From contig BSBN01000047.1 of assembly GCA_027924645.1 (NCBI GenBank), forward strand, positions 62,001-126,000: a DNA stretch of 64,000 nt, read 5' to 3'. This document shows positions 31,731-42,439 of the stretch, in pieces (the first letter of the stretch is position 1; each line of letters begins with the position of its first letter). The notes under the pieces are model-generated. The model was not told the origin of the DNA and did no database searches. It saw only the letters and a program-made list of their open reading frames with translations. A program made the translations under genes and the position numbers. The DNA comes from Cunninghamia lanceolata (lineage: Eukaryota > Streptophyta > Pinopsida > Cupressales > Cupressaceae).

Positions 31731-34418
31731 ATGGCTACTCCTCATGTTGTTGACAATATTGAAAGGCCTCGACCAAAATTTAAGAAGCATCCTCACAAAT
31801 CAATTGAAGTCGACCCGTTAGGTGCTTTTTCAAGTGTTTTGTATGGTGTGCTTCATGTTGAAGACATTAGGGTTTATATTCATGCAAATATAGATGAGTT
31901 TGGAGATTCAAGGTATGTAGACTTGTTGAGAAACAACTCAGGGATGAAAATCACGAACTTAAACCCGAGTATAAGGCACTATAGGATAAACACTTTATTC
32001 AGATTATGGGGTTTCCAACATTTGATCAGGATGAATGGGTCTGATACGTTTTGAGTCAGATGCATGATGAATTCATTTGGTTGTTAAAACCATTCAAGAT
32101 TACCAAGGATGCTATCAGAATTGTAACTGGCTTAAAATCAACCGGAGGATTGCCCATGCTAAAAGCCATGAAAAACCAGATAGTGACTGATGCTACCGGT
32201 GCTAAGTTTGACAAAAGGGCAATGACCACTAATAATATTATAGAACCGGATGTCAAATTCACCTCCATGGTGATTGGGTACAAGATCTACCACTCGAGCA
32301 GAGAAAATTATGTTTCTAAAATAGCCATATATGCTACATACAAGATGCTAAAGGAAAACACTAATTATGACTTGTGTGAATTACTACAGAATCAATTGAT
32401 TGAAAATTTAAACAAAATCAAGAAAGATAAGAAAAACACTTTCAAGTATGGTACATTGGTTCTATGTCTCTTCTTTTACTTTATGAATGAGGTACCTGGG
32501 GTAAAAGGTGTGCACTGGACTAAGGATGAGCCAGTTGCCATTCATATCAGAGATCATCTTCACAGCATTGGTGATTTCAAAGCTCAGAAAACTACAATAT
32601 GGGGTTACTTCAAGAATTTTCAGAGTATGATGCACTTAAGGGAAAGAATCCCTAAATCAATTGTTGAGAAGTACAAAAATGATATATGCTTCATGGTTGA
32701 TACTGATCAGTGTCTAATGGAAGTAGTGGAACCCATAACTGCTTGGATCATGCCCATGGGGTATGAAGTAGATGAAAAAATCTTGAATATGTATGCTCAA
32801 CATCTTCTAAGCAAGCCTAAAGACACAACGGTTGAAAGATTTGGAACTTATGAGGAATTGAATTTAAAATTCCATACTGAATTCAGAGAACCTGAAACCA
32901 ATAGGAAAGTAAGAAAAGAAGTTGAGTAGTTAGCTGAAAATCTGAGCCTAACTAAGGAGGCTGTGAGGAAACTTAGAGAAAGAACTGAAAAGGCTAAGAA
33001 AGAGAAACAATATAAGAAACAAATAGATACTCCGATGGAACTCTCTTCCACTTCAAGAACTACTAGGAGCTCTGCTACTGCCCTTGTTCCTTCCAAGACT
33101 GCAAAACTGGAAGCAAAATCATCTGGAAAATGGGAGAAAAGGAAGAAAAAAAAGCAACCCGAACCTATGAGAGCATAAGAGAAGAAGAAGAAGATATAGA
33201 TTCTGACATTAAAATCAAGGAAATAAAGGCCACAGAAACAAAAGCTGCAAAAGTAACCAAAGAAAAGTCCTCTAGAAGCAAAAAGGCTAGTAAAAGGCAA
33301 AAGACAAAAGCATATGAGGAATATGTTGAGAAGCCCACACTTTCCCTGGAGGATGTGATAAAGTCAATCACTGTAGATGGTAATCTAAAACCCATAATTG
33401 AATTCTATGATGAATACAGTGATGTGGATAAAAAGGTGTTGGAGGAAGCAACTATCAGATATCTCAACATCTACAACAAGGCACTGATTGAGATAACTTC
33501 TGAGTTGCCACAAAGTCTAGAAAATATTTTGGAGTTGAGAAAAGAAAATGCCAAGAGCAAGGGCATGGAAATTAGGGAACATGAGCTAATAAATTTGTGT
33601 CCTCAGATTTCACCTGATCAAATAGATATGATATTCAAGGAAGTCAAGATGACTTTAGAAGAAAAAAGAGAATGAACAAACTCATGCTTGGAGAAACAAG
33701 TGAAATCATTAAAGAAACTCAAGAAATTCTTTTGAAAGCATTGGAAAAGCACAATTTTCCCAATCACAAAAGAAGTTCCGGATGTTGAAAAAGAGAACAT
33801 CATCGAGCAGCGATCTGAGTTGGGTGAAACCTCTGTTCCAGAAGTGGAACAAGTAAATCAGGATGATACAAAAATGATGGATAAAGTAGTTAATGTAGGA
33901 GATACTCCTAATCCACCTGACCCATCAGGAAAGAAGATAATTTTACTACTTCGCAGAGCCCTCTAGATCACATAGCAAGTGGTGAACAAACAGAAAAGAG
34001 TCCCTTTGCAGAGAACACAGAGAAAAGTAAAGCAGAGAAAGAGGAATTAAAAGGAAAGAAAGATAAAGCAGAAGAAGATGGTGCAAATGTTGAAGCACCT
34101 AAAGCAGATACTGAGAAATCTGATGAACAAAAGGATGGTTTAGAAAATATTGCAAGAGACACTGCAGATGCAGTGAAAAGTATTCTTGAAAAATAAATGA
34201 TTGAGATTGATTGCCCCCAAGTTAGAGACAATGTATAATGCCCTATCTGAAGCTCAGACTGTAGTTCAGACTAGTGATCCATCAGATCTGTCAAAGGCAG
34301 AAGCATATTCATTTTTTTAAGTGGGCACATCTCTATTTTGGATAGAATGAAGAGTACGTGGGCCTCTAAACTTGTGCAAATAAAAACTAGCTTTGCAGAC
34401 ATTCTCAAGTTCATGTAA
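31731..34418 (+). pseudogene. Element E ORF2: broken homologue of the 1027-residue D protein
   Basis: Starts MATPHVVDNIERPRPKFKKH at 31731 and ends FADILKFM at 34418, matching both ends of D ORF2. The best-preserved part (32051-32929, 292 codons) contains FKITKDAIRIVTG, VIGYKIYHSSREN, KYGTLVLCLFFYFMNEVPG and CFMVDTDQCLMEVVEP, all with counterparts in D. Frame changes or stops occur near 31915-32050, 32926, 33178, 33675 and beyond. The charged linker and helical C-terminal part (33130-33675) are also recognisable. Conserved blocks survive better than linker sequence, as expected of a once-functional protein. Function unknown. Confidence 0.82.
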
Positions 34419-34667
34419 ATAGAACTTAATGATTAGTTGTACATATGAAGTCCAATATACAAATTTTTGAAAATTTTGGCTAGCGGACCCCACCCTTTTC
34501 CATTGATGTCAAAGGGGGAGTGAAGATTAGTTAAAAATGAGGAATCTAGCTAAAGGGGAGTACCAAAAAGCAGTGTGAACAATAGTATGGAGCACAAGCT
34601 AGGGGGGGCGATTCCAACACTTAGTCATTTTTCACTAAGTGTTACCATCAATGCCAAAGGAGGAGAT
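34419..34667 (+). promoter_or_regulatory. Element E 3' untranslated region with polypurine tracts and conserved hairpin
   Basis: Polypurine tracts at 34511-34520 (AAAGGGGGAG), 34552-34560, 34601-34608 and the primer-type tract at 34653-34667 before the 3' LTR. Hairpin 34616-34643 has the same AACACTTAGT stem and loop as Element D. CCATCAATG (34645-34653) is the inverse of CATTGATGG (34706-34714) inside the LTR. Confidence 0.72.
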
Positions 34668-35781
34668 TGTTGGCAAGAGACACTACTAGGCATGATAGGT
34701 GTTGTCATTGATGGCAACTAAGATCATCCCAATCATCCGTATAACACAATTTGTTCACACCGGAAGTCAGAATCAGAATTTGTCTAAGTCCAGGCAGTCA
34801 GGAACAGAGCAGGTGACAGGGTCTGGTATCTTGGTCCGGATCTATCTGGTGGAAAGGCATGGTTTGTTGTGGATCTGAGGTAGTTGTAAGCATTTTCAAG
34901 TCACTCTAAATCCAAAGTTTTGTCCTCTAGAGATGGACTCAAAAGATATTAGCTTCTGAGTATCGGGTTTCAGTTTGACAAAACAGACAGAAGAAGAATA
35001 GGCCAACCTTGTAAATGATCTTAACTCCGGATGTATAGAAGTTGTTTATTGGGAAATGTGTGGTGATCAGTGATGGTAGCTGACATGATTGATGATTTGC
35101 GAGTGCAAGTTTTGGTCCATATCTCATATTATGTATGGATCTAGCCGACAGAGCAGAGTACTCAACAAAGTTTTAAATGTTCTTGAAGCCGACTAGTAAA
35201 ATGATTGTAGATCATGTTGCGGATATATATATAGCAAATAAAATTGGATGATTTGTAGTTGGTTGTAGCGAATAAGGTGTAAATGTGAAAAGAATAGAAA
35301 ATCTAAGGAGCGAATGAAGGCAAAGCAGTAAGAAGAGCAAATAAAGATGAAATGTGTAAGATCAGTTTTTGCACTTAACTAGAACTGAAACTCTTGCATG
35401 GGTAGATGTTATTTATCAGTTCAAAATCTTTGTTATTCTCTTGTAATATTTCTATAGGCAGTGAGCCTCTATTTGAGAAGTGAGCTCTAGGCAGTGAGCC
35501 CAAATGCATGTGCCTTCTCATTTGTAAAAATACTTTTAATAGGGTATTAATTTTTGTGGGTTAACCCCCACCGTGGTTTTTCCCTTAACCGGGTTTCCAC
35601 GTCAAAATCTTGGTGTCAAGTATGTTATTTATGTTTCTGCTCATGTGTTATTGATTGATGTTGAAATGTTTATATCATTAATTTGATTATAAGTTGTAAA
35701 GGAAGATTAATGCTAGAAAAGATTAAAATTCGTGACAACTGATTCACCCCCCCCTCTCAGTTGTCTGGACCTAAACCAATA
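34668..35781 (+). repeat. Element E 3' LTR (1114 bp)
   Basis: TGTTGGCAAGAGACAC start; ends AACCAATA followed by TSD GATCT. Confidence 0.9.
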
Positions 35782-35786
35782 GATCT

Positions 35787-36453
35787 ATTTACTAGATAGA
35801 AAGCAGTGGCTACAGCTTCAACCCAAACTTTTGTTTGAGGCTTGATCCACTAAGCATACTCCTAGCCTTCTCCATCAGTGTCGTGTTCATCCTCTCTGTA
35901 ACTCCATTTTGCTGCAGGGTGTATGGAGTTGTCTTATGTCTTTCAATCAGAACTTATTGAACTTTGCCAAACAAAACTCACCACCGTTGTCAGTTCTCAA
36001 ACACTTAATCTTTTTACAAGTCTAATTTTTAGTAAAGGCTTTAAACTCCTTAAACCGACTAAAGACTTTAGTCTTGCTTCTAATAAAATAAACCCATGTC
36101 CTTCTACTGTAATCATCTATGAAAGATACAAAATATACATATTTGGAAATCGAAGGAACATTAATTGGACCAAACACATCAGAATGAATAAGATCCAATG
36201 CATTAGAAGACTTGTGAGAACTAGAGTAAAATTGAACATAGTTTTGTTTTCCAAATACACAATGTTCGCAAAAGTCAAAATTGAGATTACAATCATTTAA
36301 CCCCTTAATGAGGTTTTTATTTTTTAGGGTTCGCAGACCCTTCTCACCAATGTGGCCATATCTCAAATGCCATAACATAGTCTTTTCAACAGGAAGCTTA
36401 ACTTCCATAGCATGTGCACTATCATCAGAACTAGTTACAACAGATTTCTTCAC
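35787..36453 (-). pseudogene. pol: Copia integrase zinc region and core of Element B
   Basis: 36022-36453 reads LWHLRYGHIGEKGLRTLKNK and FDFCEHCVFGKQNYVQF (HHCC zinc region), LIHSDVFGPI (first Asp) and RRTWVYFIRSKTKVFSRFKEF. After a stop LRTDNGGEF (second Asp) follows, and in a shifted frame QQNGVTERMN (Glu). So all catalytic residues can be seen but not in one frame. Cut at 35786 by Element E. Confidence 0.82.
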
Positions 36454-36985
36454 TGCTTGTTTAGATGGTGGAGATGAAGTGACTGCAGCTCTTTTCTTCG
36501 AGTCAGAAGAACTATTGCACTGTGAAGTGCATGCTTCCAGCTAAAACAGAGTACCTCTTCGAGTACCCTTTGCAAGCACCATAGATCCTCTAGTCATCTT
36601 GCATCCATCCTTTGAAAAGACAACCTGCACACCTGCATCATTCAACATACTTACAGAAAGCAAGTTTCGTGTAAGCCCTGAGATGTGCATAACCCCAGTG
36701 ATCCCCTAGACTCGTCCATCAGGGAATCAGATTGAGACTCTTCCATGACCAACAATTTTTAGATGAGAGTCATCACCTAGGTACACTCTTCCACCATCGA
36801 ACTCTTCATACTTCGTAAACCAGCTTTGATGCGAGGTCATGTGGAATGATGCACCAGAATCAATCAACCACACATCATCAGATGCATGGGTGGTCAGGGT
36901 TGCGATGAAGGCATCACCATCATCTTGTGACTTGTCAGTATCTGAATCAGGGCTTGTCTTCTTTTCTTTTTCTTTTCTTCTTTAC
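36454..36985 (-). pseudogene. Copia protease region of Element B
   Basis: DVWLIDSGASFHMTSHQSWF gives an intact copia protease DSG site near 36836-36880, followed by VYLGDDSHLKIVGHG and LTRNLLSVSMLND, the normal block between protease and integrase. Stops occur near 36542 and 36710. Confidence 0.75.
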
Positions 36986-37718
36986 ATTCCTTTCAGAAAT
37001 GCCCCGTCTTCCCATAGTTCCAACAGAGAGCCTTGGACTTTCCAAGAGATTTGGATCTCCCACGGGATTTGGATCTACCCTTTTCACCTTTCTTGTCCTT
37101 CTTCTCTTTCTCTTTGGGTCTTTCATGAACTGCAAGAGCCTCTTTGGCCGACTTGGATGTCTTCCTTTGCATTTCTTCAGATAACAGTGAGGACACCACA
37201 TCTTCCATCTTGAAGGTGGTAGTGGTGCTTCCGATAGCCATGACAAGATGATCCCACGAATCAGGCAAAGAACAAAGTAGGGTCATTCAACGATCCTCCT
37301 CCTCCATTTTCACACCCACATATGTCAACTGTGTAATGATCATGCTGAAAGCATTCATATGGTCCGCAACAGATCCTTCATCTTCCATCTTCAGAGCGAA
37401 CAACTTCTTTTTCAGAAAAATCTTGTTCATTAGGGACTTGGCCTGATAAACATCACCCAGCTTCTTCCAAAGATCTTTCATGCTCTTCTCCTCATGGACA
37501 TTCAACAAGACAGAGTTAGCTAAATAGAGTCTTATGAGACCCTTAGCCTTCCGATCTTTGAGGTCCCAATCAGCTTGTGACATTGTTGTAGGTTTCACAC
37601 TGGATACGATTTCCCGTAGGTCATGATCAACAAGTAGGTCCTCCATCTTGAGTTTCCACAACTTGAAATTAGTGCCATTAAATTTCTCCACCTCTAATCT
37701 TCCAAATTTGGTTGCCAT
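36986..37718 (-). pseudogene. gag: Copia gag of Element B
   Basis: Starts MATKFGRLEVEKFNGTNF at 37718, about 105 bases after the primer site. Contains FKLWKLKMEDLL, LWKKLGDVYQAKS, LFLKKKLFALKM-type block and, after a stop at 37287, CSLPDSWDHLVMAIG and a Lys/Arg/Ser-rich tail. The knuckle reads CWNYGKTGHF then a stop then KEC: the second Cys is Tyr and a TGA interrupts it. RNA-binding and assembly protein of a copia element, no longer functional. Confidence 0.82.
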
Positions 37719-37821
37719 CTCCTTGCTACAACAAGATACAGAATTCTCTACACAACACTCCCACTCAACCTACGATTAGCTCAAAAAACCCCTGCCCAGT
37801 AGCTAGAACCAAAACTGGCCA

Positions 37822-37833
37822 GGCTCTGATATC
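37822..37833 (-). other. Primer binding site of Element B (mutated)
   Basis: Minus strand TGATATCAGAGC near the LTR, one G-to-A change from the tRNA-iMet type site TGGTATCAGAGC. Position good to a base or two. Confidence 0.75.
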
Positions 37834-37836
37834 AAC

Positions 37837-38879
37837 TGAAAGGAAGCTAGGTGTGCAGAAAATGCTTCCTACACTAATCTAATGAGGGGAGGAGAGTGCA
37901 AATTCAATTTTATCTTTACAATTACAGCTATGTTAACCCACTAACGGAGATATTGTAGCAAACACATACACAAGAATTAAGACAGAAGAAGAGAGACACA
38001 AGATATACGTGGGGAAAACCCTTACGGGTGAAAAACCCCACTCCAAAACACAACTCAAATGTATTCCGTAAACAATGAAGGTTACAATACAACACTGAGC
38101 CAATGCTCTTATAGGAGTCTTCGACACTCGTATCTGGAGATGTTTCGGCAGCATAACAGTACATGTCAAACCTGTAGTACTTCTCCTCTCCAAAGCACCT
38201 GTTTATATAACAAATACAAGGCAAAAATGGCTCCACATTGGGATGGGCGTCCAACATGGCCTCATGGCCCAAAACCCACGCCTATGGACACTTTACCAAC
38301 ACTGTATTATGCTGCTGAGACTTGTCAAGTCACCCCATCCCAAGGAGGTCGCCTATTTCCAAAATGGGCTATGACAAATGCTCTTATGACTCTTACAGCC
38401 GTCATAAAATCTATCATAACTTACAGCTGTAAGAGAATCTATCATACAGAGGCTATAAATAGCATATTCTCTTACAACATGTCATAGTCCACCTTGGGGT
38501 GCCCAAAGATGCCTTTTTCAAAGATGCTCTTCGACACATGTCTTCACCTATCATAGAATCTCCTATTTCTGACTCTTACATGTCATAACTTTGTCATAAG
38601 AATCTGTCATGACTGTTTCGGTCAATATTCCATTACACAACATCCAAGATGCTGACACATGGCAAAATATTCCTACCACTAAGTGGGATGCCTATCTCGT
38701 AATGTGAGGACAAACTTACATGTGGCCATATGTCATGTAGGATGACACATCACTGTGCCAACTCCCACAATATGACAACATAGGATTTGCATCCAATTAA
38801 TACAATAGGCAATAAATTAAATAAATACAATGTAAAAATACAAGGAATTACCAAGGTTGAGACACCTTAATTCCCAACA
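37837..38879 (-). repeat. Element B 5' LTR (1043 bp)
   Basis: TGAAAGGAAGC...TTCCCAACA followed by TSD AAGTA at 38880-38884. A TATA-like TATATAAA on the minus strand is at 38202-38209. Confidence 0.92.
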
Positions 38880-38884
38880 AAGTA

Positions 38885-39494
38885 TAAACATTTGGTTACA
38901 AGACAACACTTTACCCTTGATTACTTTTGGGAAAGATCTGAAGTGGATTCAGGGCCACAGACATATTTTAACTTCTTAAGCTATAGAAACTACAAAACAA
39001 AACTATTACATCAAGTGGTCTATCCTTCTATTCAGGAAACAACAAGAGATGAACAACCTGCATTTGAAGAGAATCCTAGACCAAAAGGAAAAGGACCCTA
39101 TGCTGAGGTTCCTCTCCCTCCATCCTTACAAGGATCAGGAGGTAGTCATTGACAGCAAAACATTCCACCTAGACAAATGAGATTTGATCGTGGTGCTTCC
39201 TCCTCTAAAACACAAAAACATATGGAAGAGCAAAACACTATCTTACAAGAGATAAGTGGTAAGACAAAAAGAAATCGGTAAGCAAGAGAAAGGAGGAGGA
39301 ATCAACAAGCTTATTCCCAACAAATTGCAACTCAACAAGAAAATATCTCACCTAATATTGAATCAAATAAAGAAGATCTTAAGAATGGACAAGTTGAAGA
39401 CAAAAATAAAAGTTGGGCTATGATACCTTATGTCCCACTTTCCTCTAACATTCAGAAGTGGGAAGATGATGATTTTCTCGATGAAAACCCTTAG
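38885..39494 (+). pseudogene. Element F: 3' half of the retropepsin-like reading frame
   Basis: Continues the frame cut at 18315. It reads KHLVTRQHFTLDYFWERSE, a Pro/Gly-rich stretch (EENPRPKGKGPYAEVPLPP) and a Gln/Asn-rich part with stops near 39152 and 39282, ending near DDDFLDENP. No RT, RNase H or integrase follows; repeat R begins within a few hundred bases. Either pol was deleted or F is another short, non-autonomous element. Confidence 0.6.
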
Positions 39495-40400
39495 TTTGGT
39501 TGTCCTTACAAGTAAGTATTTCTAACCCTTTATCTCCCATGTTGTGCTTCCCTCGTGATGTGTTGTGTTGTTTAGGCCTCCTGGGATGACCCTTGATTCT
39601 CTTGTAAGGTCCAGGATACCAAGAGATCGCCTCTATTGTGAACTTCTTCTATTTGTATCATCATTCTTCTATATTGCTTCTCCTATATTTTCACTGTTGT
39701 GTGTTGTGTCTTAAAGACAGCGTTGTGGTTAGTGACTTGGGGGCACCCTCCTACGTGACTATCCCTAGGGCACTTGTTTCTCCTCTCTTGATTTATTGTT
39801 TACCTTCCTCTAGTGTTTCTATCTAGTAGGCGGATGACAAAAAACATATTATACTGATATGGACCTAGTGTCCCTTTAGTGAGAAATCACAAAATGGACC
39901 AAGTCCTTACATGATGATGGGGTTGATACATATTATCTGACACCTGGATAGTAGAATCACTCTGTGTGATCTTGATGTTGTCTTATCACACTTACAAACC
40001 ATAACAATACTGTTGCTCTGTGCACTTTGTTTATCTTTGAATCTTGCCTTGGTTACACTCAGTTTTGAGATTTCTATGGTATAGCCCCACGGTTATACTC
40101 GGTCTCTGAATCTGTAGTATAACCTCGGCTCTCTATGTGAATGATCATATGCATTGTTATTTATCATGATTATATGGACGCTAACACTTTTCTTGCAGGA
40201 ATGTGTTTGCGGGAACATTTGGCGATCGTAAAGTACATGTCACTTCTGGGGGGCATAGGCTTTGTGAGAGCTCGTGTTCCATTGTGTGTTTTCTTCCTAC
40301 CTTAACATGCTTGATATCGATACCTGATATCAACCACCTTAAGGTGGGGGCATATATAAGGTAAGCTGTCTGATTTAGGTGCTAGTAAAGTGTGCTTGTT

Positions 40401-40924
40401 CTCAGGTGCAGTCTTAAAGACTGGTGGCAATGAGTCCATCTTGCACTCTGAGATTTGTTTGAAATGTATTGCAATCATTTAATCCCTCTGCAGAGGTGGG
40501 ATATCGCACATATCCTATTCATCTTAAGCCCTCTGCAGAGGTAGGGATGGTGTATTTCTCGAGGAGAGTGCACATCCTGTCATTTTCAAAAAGTCCTCTA
40601 TGGAGGTGGGGAGCAGTTCTATGACTAACTCAACCCTTAAGCGTGTCTTCGGTGATTGTTGCGACAAAGCCCAATTGTCGGTGTGTGCCTGAGATGGTGA
40701 TGAACCTAGAAATAAGAACACTCCATCGCTCATTTGTCATGTTTTCTTCGTGTCTTCCAAGTGTGTGTGTATTGCGTGTTTGTTCCTAAGCATAGTCTAA
40801 AGACCGGTAGCGATGAGTCACTCCTATGCTTTGGGATTTGTATGGCATGCTTGATTTGTATTGTGTGTCTATTGCCCCATATGCAGTTTAAAGACCGGTG
40901 GCGATGAGTCCCTCCTGCATTATG
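40401..40924 (+). repeat. Hairpin repeats with conserved loop, left R copy (three units)
   Basis: Unit 1: CTCAGGTGCA (40401-40410) pairs with TGCACTCTGAG (40442-40452). Unit 2: CCTAAGCATAG (40785-40795) pairs with CTATGCTTTGG (40824-40834). Unit 3: CATATGCAG (40878-40886) pairs with CTGCATTATG (40915-40924). Loops share AAAGACYGGTRGCRATGAGTC. The three stems differ in sequence, yet each is self-complementary with at most one bulge. Confidence 0.75.
40482..40614 (+). repeat. CCTCTGCAGAGG-type palindromes, left R copy
   Basis: CCCTCTGCAGAGGTGGG (from ~40482), CCCTCTGCAGAGGTAGGG (from ~40531) and CCTCTATGGAGGTGGGG (from ~40592), each a short palindrome followed by G-rich sequence; the first two are followed by GCACAT-ATCC-like words. 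Counterparts occur at 63095-63300. Confidence 0.65.
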
Positions 40925-41190
40925 AGTGGTGTGTTTACTTTCCTTGTACTTGCATCTACATTTCATATATGTGAGAAAAGAAAAAAGAAATCATCACTAT
41001 TTTCACTGCATTCACTGTGCTTTGTGTGTATTCAATGCCATATTCTTTGTGTCTTGCGTGACTATAACTATCTTCTCCGTGTTTTGCGTGCTTGTTACTG
41101 TCTTCATTGTGATTGGTGTGTCTTCTCCATGCTTGGTGTGTTTGTTGTGTTTGTTGACCGTAATTTAATGCATGTATTGGCCTTGCATTT

Positions 41191-41502
41191 TGAGAGGAAC
41201 CTCCTGCAACAATATAATTAAAAATGCATGAAATAACAGAAATAGCAAAACACAGAAGGAATTTATTGATTGTAGGCCATTTCGAGGGGGAAACCTCCTT
41301 TGAGCAAGCTTAATACAATAAACTCGTGGATGCCTTCATTGGCCTCAACACGTACTTATATACTAAGTCTAATCTAAACAACTATTACTTCCCATGAATA
41401 TGGGATAATACAATATACTCACAGGATGACTTACAAAGCATATGCGTCCAAATGTAATATACTAACAAAGTAAAGAGAAGGGTTAAACACGGGTTCCTAA
41501 CA
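41191..41502 (-). repeat. Element G 3' LTR (312 bp)
   Basis: Nearly identical to 44937-45248. The adjoining minus-strand AAGAGGGAGGGGA (41503-41515) is the polypurine tract. Confidence 0.92.
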
Positions 41503-41608
41503 TCCCCTCCCTCTTAGAAGAGTTTTGTCCTCAAAGCGTAAGATGTGGAAATTGTTGTTGAATCTGAAGGAGTGGTTCCCCTATAGCAATCTCTGGGTGC
41601 ATTCCATG

Positions 41609-42055
41609 CTACTGAATTAATACCTCTGTGATGGAGCAGGAGTGAAGAGGACGAGTGCCCCTATCGAGGATTACCTCTAGCGCTAAAAGGATGGATCCTC
41701 CATTATCCAGTTGTGGTAAAACAGTTTGTGCTCTGTTGTTGGCGCCAAGAAATTTCTTTAGACAAGAGACATGAAATATTGGATGAACGCGGGAAGAAGG
41801 AGCCAACTTATGATCCCCAATCTGATCCTGGGTGTGGAGGACCGTGTCGTCTGCCTGAACTCGTGAACTTCTAGGGGAGTATGGAAGGAGCGCTAGTGGT
41901 GCCTGACCATAGACTGCTTCATATGGAGTCATGTTAGATACAGTGTGGTAGGAGGTATTGTACCACCACTCAGTGAGAGGGAGCCACTTTGCCCACTGAT
42001 GCTGTTGTTTTGAGGTATCACATGCAGCCACAATCTGTTGAATTGCCCTGTTCAT
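41609..42055 (-). pseudogene. pol: Integrase C-terminal remnant of Element G
   Basis: Reads WAKWLPLTEWWYNTSYHTVSNMTPYEAVYG, the end of a gypsy integrase core, then jumps at SSRVQADD to QIGDHKLAPSSRVHPIFHVSCLKKFLG, the C-terminal region of Tekay/Del-like elements. The GDxVxxK part between is deleted and the DDE core is absent upstream. Confidence 0.8.
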
Positions 42056-42139
42056 TCCCTTCCAAAAGAAGTGACGTCATGCCCGCTCATAAGTTTTGAG
42101 GAACCCAGAGTGCCCTAGTGATGGAGAAACATAGAGTTC

Positions 42140-42439
42140 CTAGAAGATAGCCTGCGAGACAGATTCCAACCAATTTGGAACAAACATAGAAATAGCTGAA
42201 AGAGAAACTTGATCATCACATGTGCGAGAAAGAGAATCTGCCACAATATTGTCCTTACCCTTCTTGTAAGTGATCTCATAGTCATAACCCATGAGTTTGT
42301 TGATCCATTTTTGTTGTGCTAGGGAGGAGACCCATTGTTCCAGGAAATATTTCAAGCTCTGGTGAGCCACCCCAATGCAAAAATGATTCCGTAATAGGTA
42401 TGGCTGCCACTTCTGTACTGCATGCAAAATAACCATCAT
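42140..42439 (-). pseudogene. pol: RNase H C-terminal remnant of Element G
   Basis: MMVILHAVQKWQPYLLRNHF, HQSLKYFLEQ and WINKLMGYDYEITYKKGKDNIVADSLSR are the second half of a gypsy RNase H. The first half and all RT are missing. It follows the protease frame immediately after a stop at 42440. Confidence 0.85.

Larger units (their letters stand above)
28923..35781 (+). mobile_element. Element E: older relative of Element D, pol-less, in B integrase
   Basis: LTRs 28923-30043 and 34668-35781, TSD GATCT (28918-28922, 35782-35786), primer site and polypurine tract define a 6859-bp element on the plus strand. It encodes broken versions of the same two proteins as Element D in the same order, again without any pol domain. 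LTR start TGTTGGCAAGAGACACTA and end CTCTCAGTTGTC...AACCAACA match D. LTRs differ from each other by several percent, so E is older. The 3' LTR ends CCAATA, having lost the CA terminus. Confidence 0.9.
18316..38879 (-). mobile_element. Element B: Ty1/copia LTR retrotransposon carrying two nested insertions
   Basis: Flanked by AAGTA at 18311-18315 and 38880-38884. Its ends are TGAAAGGAAGC and TTCCCAACA. The minus-strand order is LTR (right), primer site, gag, protease, integrase, RT, RNase H, LTR (left). Element D splits the left LTR and Element E splits the integrase. Removing these two leaves a copia element of roughly 6.3 kb. It interrupts the F frame exactly: VPYNKY before and KHLVTRQ after join once one AAGTA is removed. 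All genes have stops. Confidence 0.92.

Noticed and set aside
40401..40924. Hairpin repeats as a CRISPR array
   Set aside because: Repeats are inexact, unevenly spaced, in a plant retroelement region and without cas genes.
40801..40925. GATGAG in the R hairpin loops as a hammerhead ribozyme core
   Set aside because: The hammerhead core needs CTGATGA plus GAAA and a cleavage triplet in set positions. Here the word is GCGATGAG without GAAA nearby, so plant retrozyme-type ribozymes do not fit.
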